Shown here one piece after another: positions 1 through 7,024 of a stretch of 62,142 nt of DNA (positions within the stretch are counted from its first letter, which is position 1; every line of letters begins with the position of its first letter). Origin of the DNA: Streptomyces olindensis (GTDB lineage: Bacteria; Actinomycetota; Actinomycetes; Streptomycetales; Streptomycetaceae); contig JJOH01000027.1 of NCBI GenBank assembly GCA_000696115.1, forward strand, positions 13,561 through 75,702, given 5' to 3'. The notes below the pieces were generated by a model. It ran no database searches and was not told where the DNA came from. It was given only the letters and a program-made list of their open reading frames with translations. The position numbers and the translations under genes are program-made.

Positions 1-644
1 GGGTGTGGGGGGTGGACACCGGATCGCGGGTTTTCCGTATTCCGGCTCTGACCTGGCGAAACGCGGGTTTCCAGATCGCGGGTTTTCCGCGATTCGGCTC
101 CGGATCGCGGGTTTTCCGCATTCCGGCTCTGACCTGGCGAAACGCGGGTTTCCCGCAGTCTGGAGGTTCCCGAATCGCGGGTTTCCCGCACTTCGGCGCT
201 GACCTGCTCTGTTGCCGCGATCCCCAGGTCGACGTACTGGGTGTTGTTCGCCGGGTTCCGGTACACCCGGGTGACCCAGGTGGGGCGCTGTGTGGACTCG
301 TCGAAGACAGAAACGCGGGCCAGGTGGCCGGCGGCGGTCAGCCGCTTCGCGATGGCGTTGTAGCGGTCCTTGCCCATCTTCCAGCCGCGGGCCTGGAGGT
401 CCCGCCGGATGGCTTCCATGGTCGACGGCAGGTGCGGGTCACGGAGCAGCAGCTCTGACAGGACGCCGATGTCCTCAGGCTGCAGTCCGGGCGTGCGCAC
501 CAGCTCGCGGCGCAGTACGACTTCCTCAGGCGGCTCCCAGCCGCGCTCGAGGTAGCTGGCGCCGAAGTCGTCGGATGACGTCGGACGCTGTGGGCTGTGC
601 AATGTGGTGCATCTCCCCAGGTAGGGGAGCCGCGACCAGCGCAT
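1..644 (-). CDS. Helix-turn-helix domain protein, 3' end beyond window
   Basis: This leftward gene is open from an ATG at 644 (AGG seven bases upstream) to the window edge, so at least 214 residues are present and the C-terminus is missing. The N-terminal 130 residues resemble a conserved Streptomyces HTH protein, with a winged-helix-like stretch including LVRTPGLQPEDIGVLSELLL and then WVTRVYRNPANN. Such genes are common on Streptomyces mobile elements; a replication or regulatory role is only inferred. The C-terminal part is made of short repeats (RETRVSPGQSRNAENPRS-like) that match in-frame DNA repeats at 19-188. No stop was found in this frame. The family is recognised by pattern, not by search. 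Confidence 0.7.
   Translation of the reverse strand, partial: MRWSRLPYLGRCTTLHSPQRPTSSDDFGASYLERGWEPPEEVVLRRELVRTPGLQPEDIGVLSELLLRDPHLPSTMEAIRRDLQARGWKMGKDRYNAIAKRLTAAGHLARVSVFDESTQRPTWVTRVYRNPANNTQYVDLGIAATEQVSAEVRETRDSGTSRLRETRVSPGQSRNAENPRSGAESRKTRDLETRVSPGQSRNTENPRSGVHPPH
19..188. repeat. Direct and inverted repeats inside the left-edge gene
   Basis: A 54-bp unit at 19-72 recurs with one visible change at 100-153. Within the region a core CGCGGGTTT(T)CC occurs six times, starting near 25, 62, 77, 106, 143 and 176. The copy at 75-93 is a dyad: ATCGCGG, five bases, then CCGCGAT. The repeats are in coding frame, so they also give a repetitive protein tail. They may be iteron-like binding sites or only a repetitive C-terminus. 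Confidence 0.75.
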
Positions 645-750
645 GTGACCTAGCAGAATCCCGGAGTAGTGGCGTTGCGCAATCTCATGCGCATACTCTG
701 GGTATAGGTGACCACGAGGGCCGCGAGGCCCACGGGCATCACCCGGCAGA

Positions 751-763
751 CGAGGTCACCTCG
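751..763. promoter_or_regulatory. Perfect 13-bp palindrome between genes
   Basis: CGAGGT-C-ACCTCG lies in the 232-bp gap between the left-edge gene and the small HTH gene. It could be a regulator binding site. No other clear signal was seen in this gap. Confidence 0.35.
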
Positions 764-876
764 CTGCTCACGACTCGAAGCTTTGACCGGTTGCGAGTCG
801 ATTCGCTAGGAAGCGGTCCTGTTGTGGCGACAGGGCCGCTTCGGCGTTCTACGGTGGGCGGTCAGATCTCCGCACT

Positions 877-1155
877 TCAGCGGGCCTCCGTGAACTTGAA
901 GCCGTCGGCCGCATGCGGATGCTTAGCGGCCCAGCCCTTCAATAGGTGGACGTATGCCTCCAGGTGGCGCCGCCGCGGCTTCGCCGCTCCGACTTCCCAC
1001 CGATTGAATGCGACGCGCGTTACGCCGAAGACGCTGGCGACCTCTTCCTGAGTGAGCCCGTCGGCCTTTCGGAGACGCGCGCGCACCTCTGGAGGAGGGA
1101 GTTCGTCTGGGCGTGCGACCAGAGCCTCAACAGCATGGATCAGGTCGGACGACAC
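877..1155 (-). CDS. Small XRE/Cro-type HTH protein
   Basis: The 92-residue protein starts at a GTG with GGAGAG just upstream. Residues 28-75 form a Cro/C1-type helix-turn-helix (GLTQEEVASVFGVTRVAFNRW) of the type found in antitoxin-like and small phage regulators. The rest is short and basic. It is leftward, and an AT-rich stretch upstream (about 1180-1205) may hold its promoter. No toxin gene is adjacent, so a toxin-antitoxin role is not supported. Confidence 0.8.
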   Translation of the reverse strand: MSSDLIHAVEALVARPDELPPPEVRARLRKADGLTQEEVASVFGVTRVAFNRWEVGAAKPRRRHLEAYVHLLKGWAAKHPHAADGFKFTEAR

Positions 1156-1245
1156 AGCTCTCCCTCTCTCCTCAGGTGCGCCAAACTATACATAAATCTT
1201 GACGTGACATGGTGGAGTTGACGATGAGTCACTGAATTGGAGGCT

Positions 1246-1926
1246 TCAGGAGCGGTCCTTTGGCGCATACCGGACGAACACAACATCGCCGATGGCGCGG
1301 ACTTCCAGCACCTTCATGCGTGCGGTGGATCCGCCCGGGTAGTCGGCAGCGCCGAGGAAGCGTGCTGCCTCCGGCTGGCCCACGAGCAGTGGGGCGATGG
1401 CGAGGTGAACCTCATCAGCCAAGTTCTGCGCCATGAGCTGCGTGTGGATGGTGCCGCCGCCCTCCACCATGAGCCGGCCGATGCCGCGGCGCCCGAGCTC
1501 ATCGAGGACCAGGCTCCAGTCGAGCTCCGGACCGACGCTGACCACATCGGCCAGTCCGTCCAACGTGGTCCGCACCTTCTCAACCGCGCTGTCCACGGTG
1601 ACCACGAGCTTGCCGCCGCCGTGGTGCCAGAAATTCAGATTGGCGTCCAAGTTGCCGGACTTGGTGACCGTTACCTTCAGCGGGTACTCGGGCTTCCCCT
1701 CCGCGACGCGCTTCTCGCGACGAGCCTCGCTGTTGACGAGAAGGCGCGGGTTGTCCTTCCGCATGGTGTTTGCACCAATGAGTATCGCGTCGCAGGAGGC
1801 GCGCACCTCATCGACCCGGTCGAAGTCTTCCGCGTTGGACAGCCGCAGCCGCTCGGGGCTGGCGTCGTCGAGGTAACCGTCGACGCTCATCGCGGCGGAG
1901 AGTAGGACGTAGGGGCGTGTGGTCAT
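1246..1926 (-). CDS. RibD C-terminal domain (dihydrofolate reductase-like) protein
   Basis: The 226-residue protein matches the stand-alone pyrimidine-reductase fold (RibD_C), which reduces a substrate with NAD(P)H. Visible marks are SVDGYLDD near residues 14-21, the nucleotide-binding GANTMRKDNP near 52-61, and MVEGGGTIHTQL near 153-164. It lacks the deaminase half of RibD, and no riboflavin genes are nearby, so the substrate is unknown. Such proteins are frequent as orphan reductases in Streptomyces. It lies 22 bp beyond the end of the XRE regulator gene on the same strand and may be co-transcribed with it. Confidence 0.88.
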   Translation of the reverse strand: MTTRPYVLLSAAMSVDGYLDDASPERLRLSNAEDFDRVDEVRASCDAILIGANTMRKDNPRLLVNSEARREKRVAEGKPEYPLKVTVTKSGNLDANLNFWHHGGGKLVVTVDSAVEKVRTTLDGLADVVSVGPELDWSLVLDELGRRGIGRLMVEGGGTIHTQLMAQNLADEVHLAIAPLLVGQPEAARFLGAADYPGGSTARMKVLEVRAIGDVVFVRYAPKDRS

Positions 1927-1948
1927 CAGGTCCGTGATCCGTTTCTCG

Positions 1949-3391
1949 TCAGGCTTCGTGCGGGAGCGCGGCGTCGAATGCCGCGCGGAACTGGGCTACT
2001 TCAGGTTGGCGCTGCCACGGGAGGAGGGCTTTGTCCAGGCGGGAGAGCTCCTTGAAGATCCGGCCCGAGCCGGTGTCTTCCGCCACTGTGAGGGCCTGGA
2101 GCCCGACCTCGGCTGCCTGCTCTGGAACGCCGGCGCCTGCGTGAGCAACCGCAGCCCGGGCCAGATACACCCCCCGGTCGCGGTGGAAGTCCTCGGGCAG
2201 CGCCTTGATCGCCGTCATGAAGATGTCGGCGGCTTGGTCGTGCTTGCCGAGCACCTCCAAGCCCTGGGCGCGATGCACCTCCACGTACTGGGTGTTCAGC
2301 CACACACCCCAGGGAGTCGGGTCGTCGGCGACACGGTCCAGGGCGCCGTGGACGTCGTCGATCGCCCGCTGACTCTCCGACGCGTCACCACGCAGCGCGT
2401 GCCCGTAAGACTCGTACGTCCGGCCGACCGCCGCGAGTCGCGACCGGGGCCTCGCCAGCCGCTGAGCAGCCTCAGCCAGATCGACCACGTCGACCAGGTC
2501 GCGCGTTTCGCCCGCGAGCTGCGCCTTGCGAGCCATGACGTACGAGGTCAGGTCACCGTCACCCACCGTGTGGCTCCAGTCGAACGCCCGGTCCAGCCAG
2601 AACCGGGCACGCTCGAAGTCGCCCAGGTCCTGGTAGAGCCAGCTGGCGAACTCCGCGTACTGCGTCTGGAGCTCCATCAGATCGTGCCGGTCAGCGCCTT
2701 TGGCTTCCCGGCGTAGTTCCTTGATGACCTCGATGTGGTCCCGTGTCTCCTTGATGGCGCGCGCGGGCCCGAGCATGTTGTCGCTGTCGATCAGCAGTCG
2801 GCGGAGGCGCTTCAGATGCTCAACTGGCGTCCCGCCGTACGCGGCGGCTGACCGTGCCCGCCGCACGAGCCCCGGCACTGCGCTTGAGTCCGCGGCTGCC
2901 GGAGTGCCCATGCCGAGTGCAGCTGCCGCACCGATGCCCACCCCGCCGCGCAACACGTCGCGTCGATCGAGCGCCACGAATACCACCGTTCCATCCCGTA
3001 GACGAGCGGGGACACAGATCCCCGCATCGTCCGACGATGCCTGTTCGGATACGGCAGTGACCAGGTTCGCAGGGGCTCTGGAAACATGAGGCGTCGAATT
3101 GGACACATGGACACGCGGCGTGGACGCGCCCTGCACTTCCACATAGGCCCTCTCCCAGGACCGCAGGAGAGAGCCGCACATGTTCAGCTCACGGTCACAC
3201 GACGCCGCGATCTGACGGGACGGAGGCTGTATCCCCCGCTCCAGTTTCGACAGGTAAGAGCGGGTGACATGGACCCGCTGGCCCAGTTTCTCCAGAGACA
3301 ACCCGCGCGCCTCACGGGTGTGCCTTAACTCGGCGCCCCAGCGGTGCCATGGGGACTCCTCCGGCGTCAGTTCGGCCGGCCGCTGACCCAC
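1949..3391 (-). CDS. XRE-family regulator with TPR-like C-terminal region
   Basis: The GTG at 3391 is preferred because GGGAG lies about six bases upstream; the frame stays open to 3445. The 480-residue protein has an N-terminal helix-turn-helix (about 18-68, GLSLEKLGQRVHVTRSYLSKLERG), a middle stretch RRDVLRGGVGIGAAAALG, and a long helical C-terminus resembling tetratricopeptide repeats. This layout is common in Streptomyces regulators that sense a peptide or partner protein. Palindromic TGTAG/CTACA sites just upstream are likely operators for it. The ligand is unknown. Confidence 0.85.
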   Translation of the reverse strand: MGQRPAELTPEESPWHRWGAELRHTREARGLSLEKLGQRVHVTRSYLSKLERGIQPPSRQIAASCDRELNMCGSLLRSWERAYVEVQGASTPRVHVSNSTPHVSRAPANLVTAVSEQASSDDAGICVPARLRDGTVVFVALDRRDVLRGGVGIGAAAALGMGTPAAADSSAVPGLVRRARSAAAYGGTPVEHLKRLRRLLIDSDNMLGPARAIKETRDHIEVIKELRREAKGADRHDLMELQTQYAEFASWLYQDLGDFERARFWLDRAFDWSHTVGDGDLTSYVMARKAQLAGETRDLVDVVDLAEAAQRLARPRSRLAAVGRTYESYGHALRGDASESQRAIDDVHGALDRVADDPTPWGVWLNTQYVEVHRAQGLEVLGKHDQAADIFMTAIKALPEDFHRDRGVYLARAAVAHAGAGVPEQAAEVGLQALTVAEDTGSGRIFKELSRLDKALLPWQRQPEVAQFRAAFDAALPHEA

Positions 3392-3414
3392 AGTCGCTCC
3401 CTTCGGTGTGTCCC

Positions 3415-3440
3415 ATGTAGCCAGCCACGGCTGTCTACAT
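3415..3440. promoter_or_regulatory. 26-bp near-perfect palindrome, probable operator
   Basis: ATGTAGCCAGCC, two bases, then GGCTGTCTACAT, with one mismatch. It lies immediately upstream of the XRE regulator gene and of the divergent gene at 3526. Its position suggests autoregulation. Confidence 0.6.
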
Positions 3441-3476
3441 GGCAACCGTAGAGGTCAGTGGCCATCGCGCCTACAC

Positions 3477-3497
3477 CTGTAGTGACGGCGGCTACAG
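3477..3497. promoter_or_regulatory. Second CTGTAG/CTACAG inverted repeat
   Basis: CTGTAG and CTACAG are separated by nine bases in the same divergent promoter region. The half-sites match the larger palindrome at 3415-3440, and a lone CTACA also lies at 3471-3475. Together they suggest a two-site operator. Confidence 0.5.
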
Positions 3498-3525
3498 CCG
3501 CAACTACCGGATCACGGAGGGCGAG

Positions 3526-3834
3526 ATGACCGAGCCTCATCACTCACGCAGCACCCGACACCGTGTGGCCGACGCGCACGGGCGAACCGTTGACCTCACG
3601 ACTAGCGCGCCGATCGCGATGCACGACTGCCCTTGCACGAGAACATCGGTGCGACCGCGGTCTCGAGGTCGCCCCCGCGCCAGGACGGTCGTCATCGTTG
3701 CAGTCGTCCTCGCGGCTGGTCTGGTCGTGTCGGTGCTGCTCGTAGTGATCCGCGACATCGTCACAACCGTGGCCAGCACCAGCGTGACCGGGCTGATCGT
3801 TAAGGCCCTGTTGGCTCCCAGGCGGGACCGATGA
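3526..3834 (+). CDS. Small single-pass membrane protein
   Basis: The ATG at 3526 follows GGAGG by about six bases; an upstream in-frame ATG at 3439 lies inside the operator region and is less likely. The 102-residue protein has a polar, Arg-rich N-terminus and one or two strong hydrophobic segments (about 57-98). It is divergent from the XRE regulator and shares the palindromic control region. No family is recognised. Confidence 0.6.
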   Translation: MTEPHHSRSTRHRVADAHGRTVDLTTSAPIAMHDCPCTRTSVRPRSRGRPRARTVVIVAVVLAAGLVVSVLLVVIRDIVTTVASTSVTGLIVKALLAPRRDR

Positions 3835-3848
3835 GCGCTGTGCCGGGT

Positions 3849-4196
3849 TCAGCTTCTCTTGCCCTTGCCAGCCTCAAGTCGCTCCAGCCTTTCGCTCAGT
3901 TCCTCCACTCTCTCCTCCAACCGCTTGATTGCTCGGGCGGTCGGATCGGCTACGGCGTCGACGGCCGATTCGCGAATGAAGGATCCGCGGCCTTGGTGGG
4001 AGTAGACGACGCCCTCTGTGCGGAGCTCTGCGAGCGCCCGCTGCACCGTACCTGGGGCGACGCCGTAGTGGTCCGCGAGTTCTCTGGTGCTGGGCAGTTT
4101 GTCGTTGCCCTTCAGTCGGCCAAGCCTGACCTGGCCCTTCACGTCTTGCACGATGCGCTGATACGGCTGCAGGTCTTCGATGGCCATGAGCCACAT
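3849..4196 (-). CDS. GntR-family transcriptional regulator
   Basis: The 115-residue protein has a GntR winged-helix domain (LPSTRELADHYGVAPGTVQR near residues 34-53) followed by a short coiled-coil tail (RLEERVEELSERLERLE). It lacks a large effector domain, like the small KorSA-type or YtrA-type regulators that control transfer genes on Streptomyces plasmids. The start at 4196 has GGGAG seven bases upstream. A large dyad at 4230-4281 is its likely operator. Confidence 0.88.
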   Translation of the reverse strand: MWLMAIEDLQPYQRIVQDVKGQVRLGRLKGNDKLPSTRELADHYGVAPGTVQRALAELRTEGVVYSHQGRGSFIRESAVDAVADPTARAIKRLEERVEELSERLERLEAGKGKRS

Positions 4197-4538
4197 CGTA
4201 GAGCTCCCTCATTGATTTAGACAGGTTCCCCAACTTGGTTGACACAGTTCCTAAGATCAGGCACTGTATCAACTAAGTTGGTTAACGCAGAGAGGCTCCT
4301 CAGAGGAAGCGCGCGTGGCGTGTGGACTTGAGGAAGCCCTTCCCCTGACGGGGAGGGCCGGGGTTGATAGCTCCACCAAATCCCCCGGACCAGTCCTCTG
4401 GCTGGTGTGCCTCCTGCTTGCACGTCGCAGCGCAGATGCGCTGTCCGTCCATCAGGACGCCGGGGCGACCCGTGCGGCCTGACGGGCGGAGAGAGCACCG
4501 CGACGCGCCCCGTCCCTCCGATCACGAGGAGTCTCCCC
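4197..4538. other. 342-bp control region ahead of the transfer genes
   Basis: No gene was seen here. The stretch holds the 4230-4281 dyad, and a GC hairpin at about 4336-4358 (GCCCTTCCCC, four-base loop, GGGGAGGGC) in the leader of the gene at 4539, which could attenuate transcription. A TTGACA-like hexamer lies inside the dyad. Confidence 0.5.
4230..4281. promoter_or_regulatory. 52-bp dyad, probable GntR operator
   Basis: CCAACTTGGTTGA (4230-4242) and TCAACTAAGTTGG (4269-4281) are inverted with one mismatch. Inner ACAGT/ACTGT halves extend the symmetry. A TTGACA hexamer overlaps the left arm. It lies between the divergent GntR gene and the transfer region. Confidence 0.6.
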
Positions 4539-5306
4539 ATGACCACGACGCCCGCGATGCCGACGGCCCGCAAGCGCCGCCGCAAGACCCGCACCAAGAC
4601 GGTCAACCACCGCCCGCCGATCACCGCCTCCGACCTCAAGGCCACCGAACTCGACCTGACCCCCGGCAAGGAGCACCTGGTCTGCCCCGACTGCTCCACC
4701 TGGGTCCCGATCACGGGCATGCTGGGCACGCCGAAGCTGGTGCCCCACCACACCGGCCGGGCTAAGTCCGCCGAGCCGCGCCGCTGTACGGCCGGCAGCA
4801 ACCGCCGGGTCACCATCGACGTGGACATTGCCGATTGGGGCCACAAGGTCGCTGAGGCTGATGCCACTGCGGTGGGACGTCGCAGCGGCCGGGTGAACCG
4901 CAAGCCCCGAGCAGTCGTCCCGACGCCGGTGCACCGTGTGGCCCTGGTGCCTGGCCCGAGCGCACGACTGCTGGCCGCGCAGACTCGGGCCCGGGACGCC
5001 GTCAACGAGCACCGCACCGAGTGCGGGGTGTGCCGGACCGGGCGGGCACGCTGCCCCGTCGGCCGTGAGCTGGAGATCCGCATGGGGCACACCAACGCCG
5101 CGGTGCGGCTGGCACACGAACAGCACGAGAGCGCGCTGCGGGCCGCGGCCGCGCCGACCATCCCGCGCACCCAGCAGTGGCGCCGGGTGGCCTCTGATGT
5201 GAAGCGGGCCGACGAGCGGCGCATGAAGCTGCCCGCCGGCGACGCTCCGCTGGAGAGCCCGCCGGTCCCGCTGGACACGCTGCGCCCCCGGCATCCCGCG
5301 CGCTGA
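4539..5306 (+). CDS. Conserved mobile-element protein with cysteine clusters
   Basis: The ATG at 4539 has GAGGAG eight bases upstream. The 255-residue protein begins with a basic tail (ARKRRRKTRTK) and has two likely zinc sites: CPDC near residue 45 with a later Cys, and CGVCRTGRARC near 165. It opens the transfer gene series. Proteins of this type precede transfer genes on Streptomyces elements; its biochemical role is not known. A strong hairpin follows at 5452-5482. Confidence 0.65.
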   Translation: MTTTPAMPTARKRRRKTRTKTVNHRPPITASDLKATELDLTPGKEHLVCPDCSTWVPITGMLGTPKLVPHHTGRAKSAEPRRCTAGSNRRVTIDVDIADWGHKVAEADATAVGRRSGRVNRKPRAVVPTPVHRVALVPGPSARLLAAQTRARDAVNEHRTECGVCRTGRARCPVGRELEIRMGHTNAAVRLAHEQHESALRAAAAPTIPRTQQWRRVASDVKRADERRMKLPAGDAPLESPPVPLDTLRPRHPAR

Positions 5307-5697
5307 GCCACCCCGTATGCGAGCGCGGCTGCTCTCGCCCCGGTACCGCCACCTCTGCCGGGCTTCCCCGCAGCCTGCGCTGCCCATCGGTCGACCGTGC
5401 CCACCACCGGGTCCGGTCGCCGGTGGAGTGCGCAGGACGCACTCACGCGACGAACCCCCAGGGGCGCAATCCCTGGGGGTTCTTGTCGCAGGTCACCCTT
5501 CGCGAGAGGACGACCCACGGATGTTCAGCATGACAGTCCCCGTCCTGGGGGACACCAGGCCACCGCTTCCGGTGCGTCCCACGCCCCATGAGCGGGACGG
5601 CCGTCAGCCCCAGACCGGTGGCGGCCGGCCGCACCCGCAGCACACCTCGCGGCACGACGACACCGACCACCCCGCCCTGCCTGACCGGAGCCGCAGC
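5307..5697. other. Gap with terminator and possible longer start
   Basis: No separate gene is supported here. The 5452-5482 hairpin lies in this stretch. The frame of the next gene stays open upstream to an ATG at 5521, but that start has poorer ribosome-binding spacing. Confidence 0.4.
5452..5482 (+). terminator. GC-rich hairpin
   Basis: GAACCCCCAGGG and CCCTGGGGGTTC form a perfect 12-bp stem with a seven-base loop, followed by TTG. It probably ends transcription from 4539 or reduces read-through. Confidence 0.6.
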
Positions 5698-5988
5698 ATG
5701 ATGCCCGTCACCGTCGCCCTGCCCAGCACCGAACAGGAGATCGGTCCCCGCCGCCCCGGCGCCATCTACCAGAACGTCGACGGCCGGTTCGAGGTCCTGG
5801 CGCTCATCACCGACCCGCGCGAGGCCGCGAAGCTGCTGCGCCGCGACAGCGCGCGGTGGGCGGTCATCGTCCGCGACACCCTGCGCCCCGACGGCCAGCC
5901 CTTCGCGGTCGGCTCGGTGTGGACGACATCGGACTACCTGATCCGCCCGGCCAAGACGGCCGCGCCCGCGTTCGCGCCGGCCGCCTGA
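5698..5988 (+). CDS. Conserved hypothetical protein of the transfer region
   Basis: The ATG at 5698 has GGAG seven bases upstream. The 96-residue protein contains AIYQNVDGRFEVLALITDPR, REAAKLLRRDSARWAVIVRD and SVWTTSDYLI, a compact fold of unknown function. An upstream start at 5521 would add a Pro/His-rich leader unlike a folded domain. It lies between two hairpin regions, so its transcript may be separate. Confidence 0.6.
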   Translation: MMPVTVALPSTEQEIGPRRPGAIYQNVDGRFEVLALITDPREAAKLLRRDSARWAVIVRDTLRPDGQPFAVGSVWTTSDYLIRPAKTAAPAFAPAA

Positions 5989-6039
5989 CGATCCGCCACG
6001 GTCCCTCTTCCACTCCGTTGTCGGGGTGGGAGACGGGCC

Positions 6040-6063
6040 GTGGCTGGCCGTCCGGCCAGCCAC
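6040..6063 (+). terminator. Perfect 10-bp hairpin
   Basis: GTGGCTGGCC, four-base loop, GGCCAGCCAC. It follows the 5698 gene by about 50 bp and is the first of two hairpins in tandem. Confidence 0.5.
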
Positions 6064-6068
6064 ACGGC

Positions 6069-6102
6069 GACAGCCCCGGAAGGTGAGAGCTCCGGGGCTG
6101 TC
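6069..6102 (+). terminator. Perfect 12-bp hairpin, second of a tandem pair
   Basis: GACAGCCCCGGA and TCCGGGGCTGTC enclose a 10-base loop and end in TGGTC. It lies 25 bp before the TTG start at 6128, so it may also act as an attenuator. Confidence 0.5.
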
Positions 6103-6127
6103 TGGTCAAAGGACACGGGAGGTCCCG

Positions 6128-6538
6128 TTGACCACGACGATCATGACACGCCCCCGCACACGGTTAACAGACCTGGACGCGACGCACGCGGACCGCCAAC
6201 TCGGGGAGCTGCTGACGCACATGGTGCGCCACGCCGACACCCGTATTGCCGACGGTCGGCGGGCGCGGCGCACGGTGCAGGAGATGGTGCCCGGCTACGA
6301 ACGGCAGCCGGTGCTGACTCTGTACCGGCCGGTGATGGCCGACGGCGCGTGTCCGCTGTGCGGGCGCTGGTCGTGCGACCCGAGCAACTGCCCGCCCGCC
6401 TCGGCCGCGCCCGCGCCGGCCGCGATGGGCAGCGGCCAGCAGTGCTCGAAGTGCGGCGGATGGTTCGGCGTCACCGCCGCGCAGCCCGCCCCGGCCACGG
6501 CCTGGACGTGCGACGCCTGCCAAGCCCTCGGGCTGTGA
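6128..6538 (+). CDS. Zinc-ribbon-like hypothetical protein
   Basis: The TTG at 6128 has GGGAGG five bases upstream; the ATG at 6143 is an alternative. The 136-residue protein has CPLCGRWSCDPSNC near 80-93 and CSKCGGWFG with a later CDAC, suggesting two metal-binding knots. Its stop overlaps the next start (TGATG). It belongs to the chain of small proteins ahead of the transfer ATPase. Function is unknown. Confidence 0.6.
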   Translation: MTTTIMTRPRTRLTDLDATHADRQLGELLTHMVRHADTRIADGRRARRTVQEMVPGYERQPVLTLYRPVMADGACPLCGRWSCDPSNCPPASAAPAPAAMGSGQQCSKCGGWFGVTAAQPAPATAWTCDACQALGL

Positions 6539-6738
6539 TGCCGCACCTCATACAGGCGGCCCTGGCGGCACAGCAGCGCGCCGCCAGGGCCGCTGCCGCG
6601 GTCGGCTCCCTCCACCCGTTGGTGCGCGTGCTGCTCGCGGCCGCCGCCATGGCCGCCGCAGCCGCCTGGGAGTCCGGACACCGAGTCACCGATCTCCATC
6701 CGTCCCGCCAGCACCACGAAAGACTCCCACGTGCCTGA
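6538..6738 (+). CDS. Small Ala-rich protein with one hydrophobic helix
   Basis: The ATG overlaps the stop of the gene at 6128, implying coupled translation. The 66-residue product has a hydrophobic Ala-rich helix (VRVLLAAAAMAAAAAWE) near residues 29-46. No family is recognised. The end overlaps the next small ORF by eight bases. Confidence 0.45.
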   Translation: MPHLIQAALAAQQRAARAAAAVGSLHPLVRVLLAAAAMAAAAAWESGHRVTDLHPSRQHHERLPRA

Positions 6739-6901
6739 CGACTTGTACCAGCGCTACCAAGCAGCGCACCGCACTCACAAAACGCACGCCGAAGGCTGCG
6801 CGACCTGCACCGACCGCGCCCGCTGTCCCGAGGGGGCGCGGCTGTGGGAGTCGTTCGAGCGGCTCCAGGACGCCTACCTCCAGCGCGAGCGCCCCCGCTG
6901 A
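6731..6901 (+). CDS. 56-residue Cys-containing small protein
   Basis: A GTG ORF with high third-position GC. It encodes HAEGCATCTDRARCPEGARLW, a Cys cluster like those of its neighbours, and ends in a charged helix. The ribosome-binding site is weak, but the overlap with the preceding ORF could couple translation. Function is unknown. Confidence 0.5.
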   Translation: MPDDLYQRYQAAHRTHKTHAEGCATCTDRARCPEGARLWESFERLQDAYLQRERPR

Positions 6902-6923
6902 GCCACCCCGCTCAAAGGAAACG

Positions 6924-6998
6924 GTGGACCGCCTCATCGAGCAGCTGGAAGCCCACGTCAGCAAGGTCGCCCGCCTGTCCGGCATGGGCGCCGGCTGA
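6924..6998 (+). CDS. Possible 24-residue peptide
   Basis: A GTG with AAAGGAA just upstream opens a short frame, MDRLIEQLEAHVSKVARLSG and so on, with an amphipathic helical pattern. It fits tightly between genes on the same strand. It may be a real micro-protein or a chance frame. Confidence 0.35.
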   Translation: MDRLIEQLEAHVSKVARLSGMGAG

Positions 6999-7024
6999 CC
7001 CCGAGCAATGGAAGGAGCTCATCA

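Noticed and set aside
877..1926. Toxin-antitoxin pair
   Set aside because: The HTH protein resembles an antitoxin, but its neighbour is a RibD-type reductase, not a toxin.
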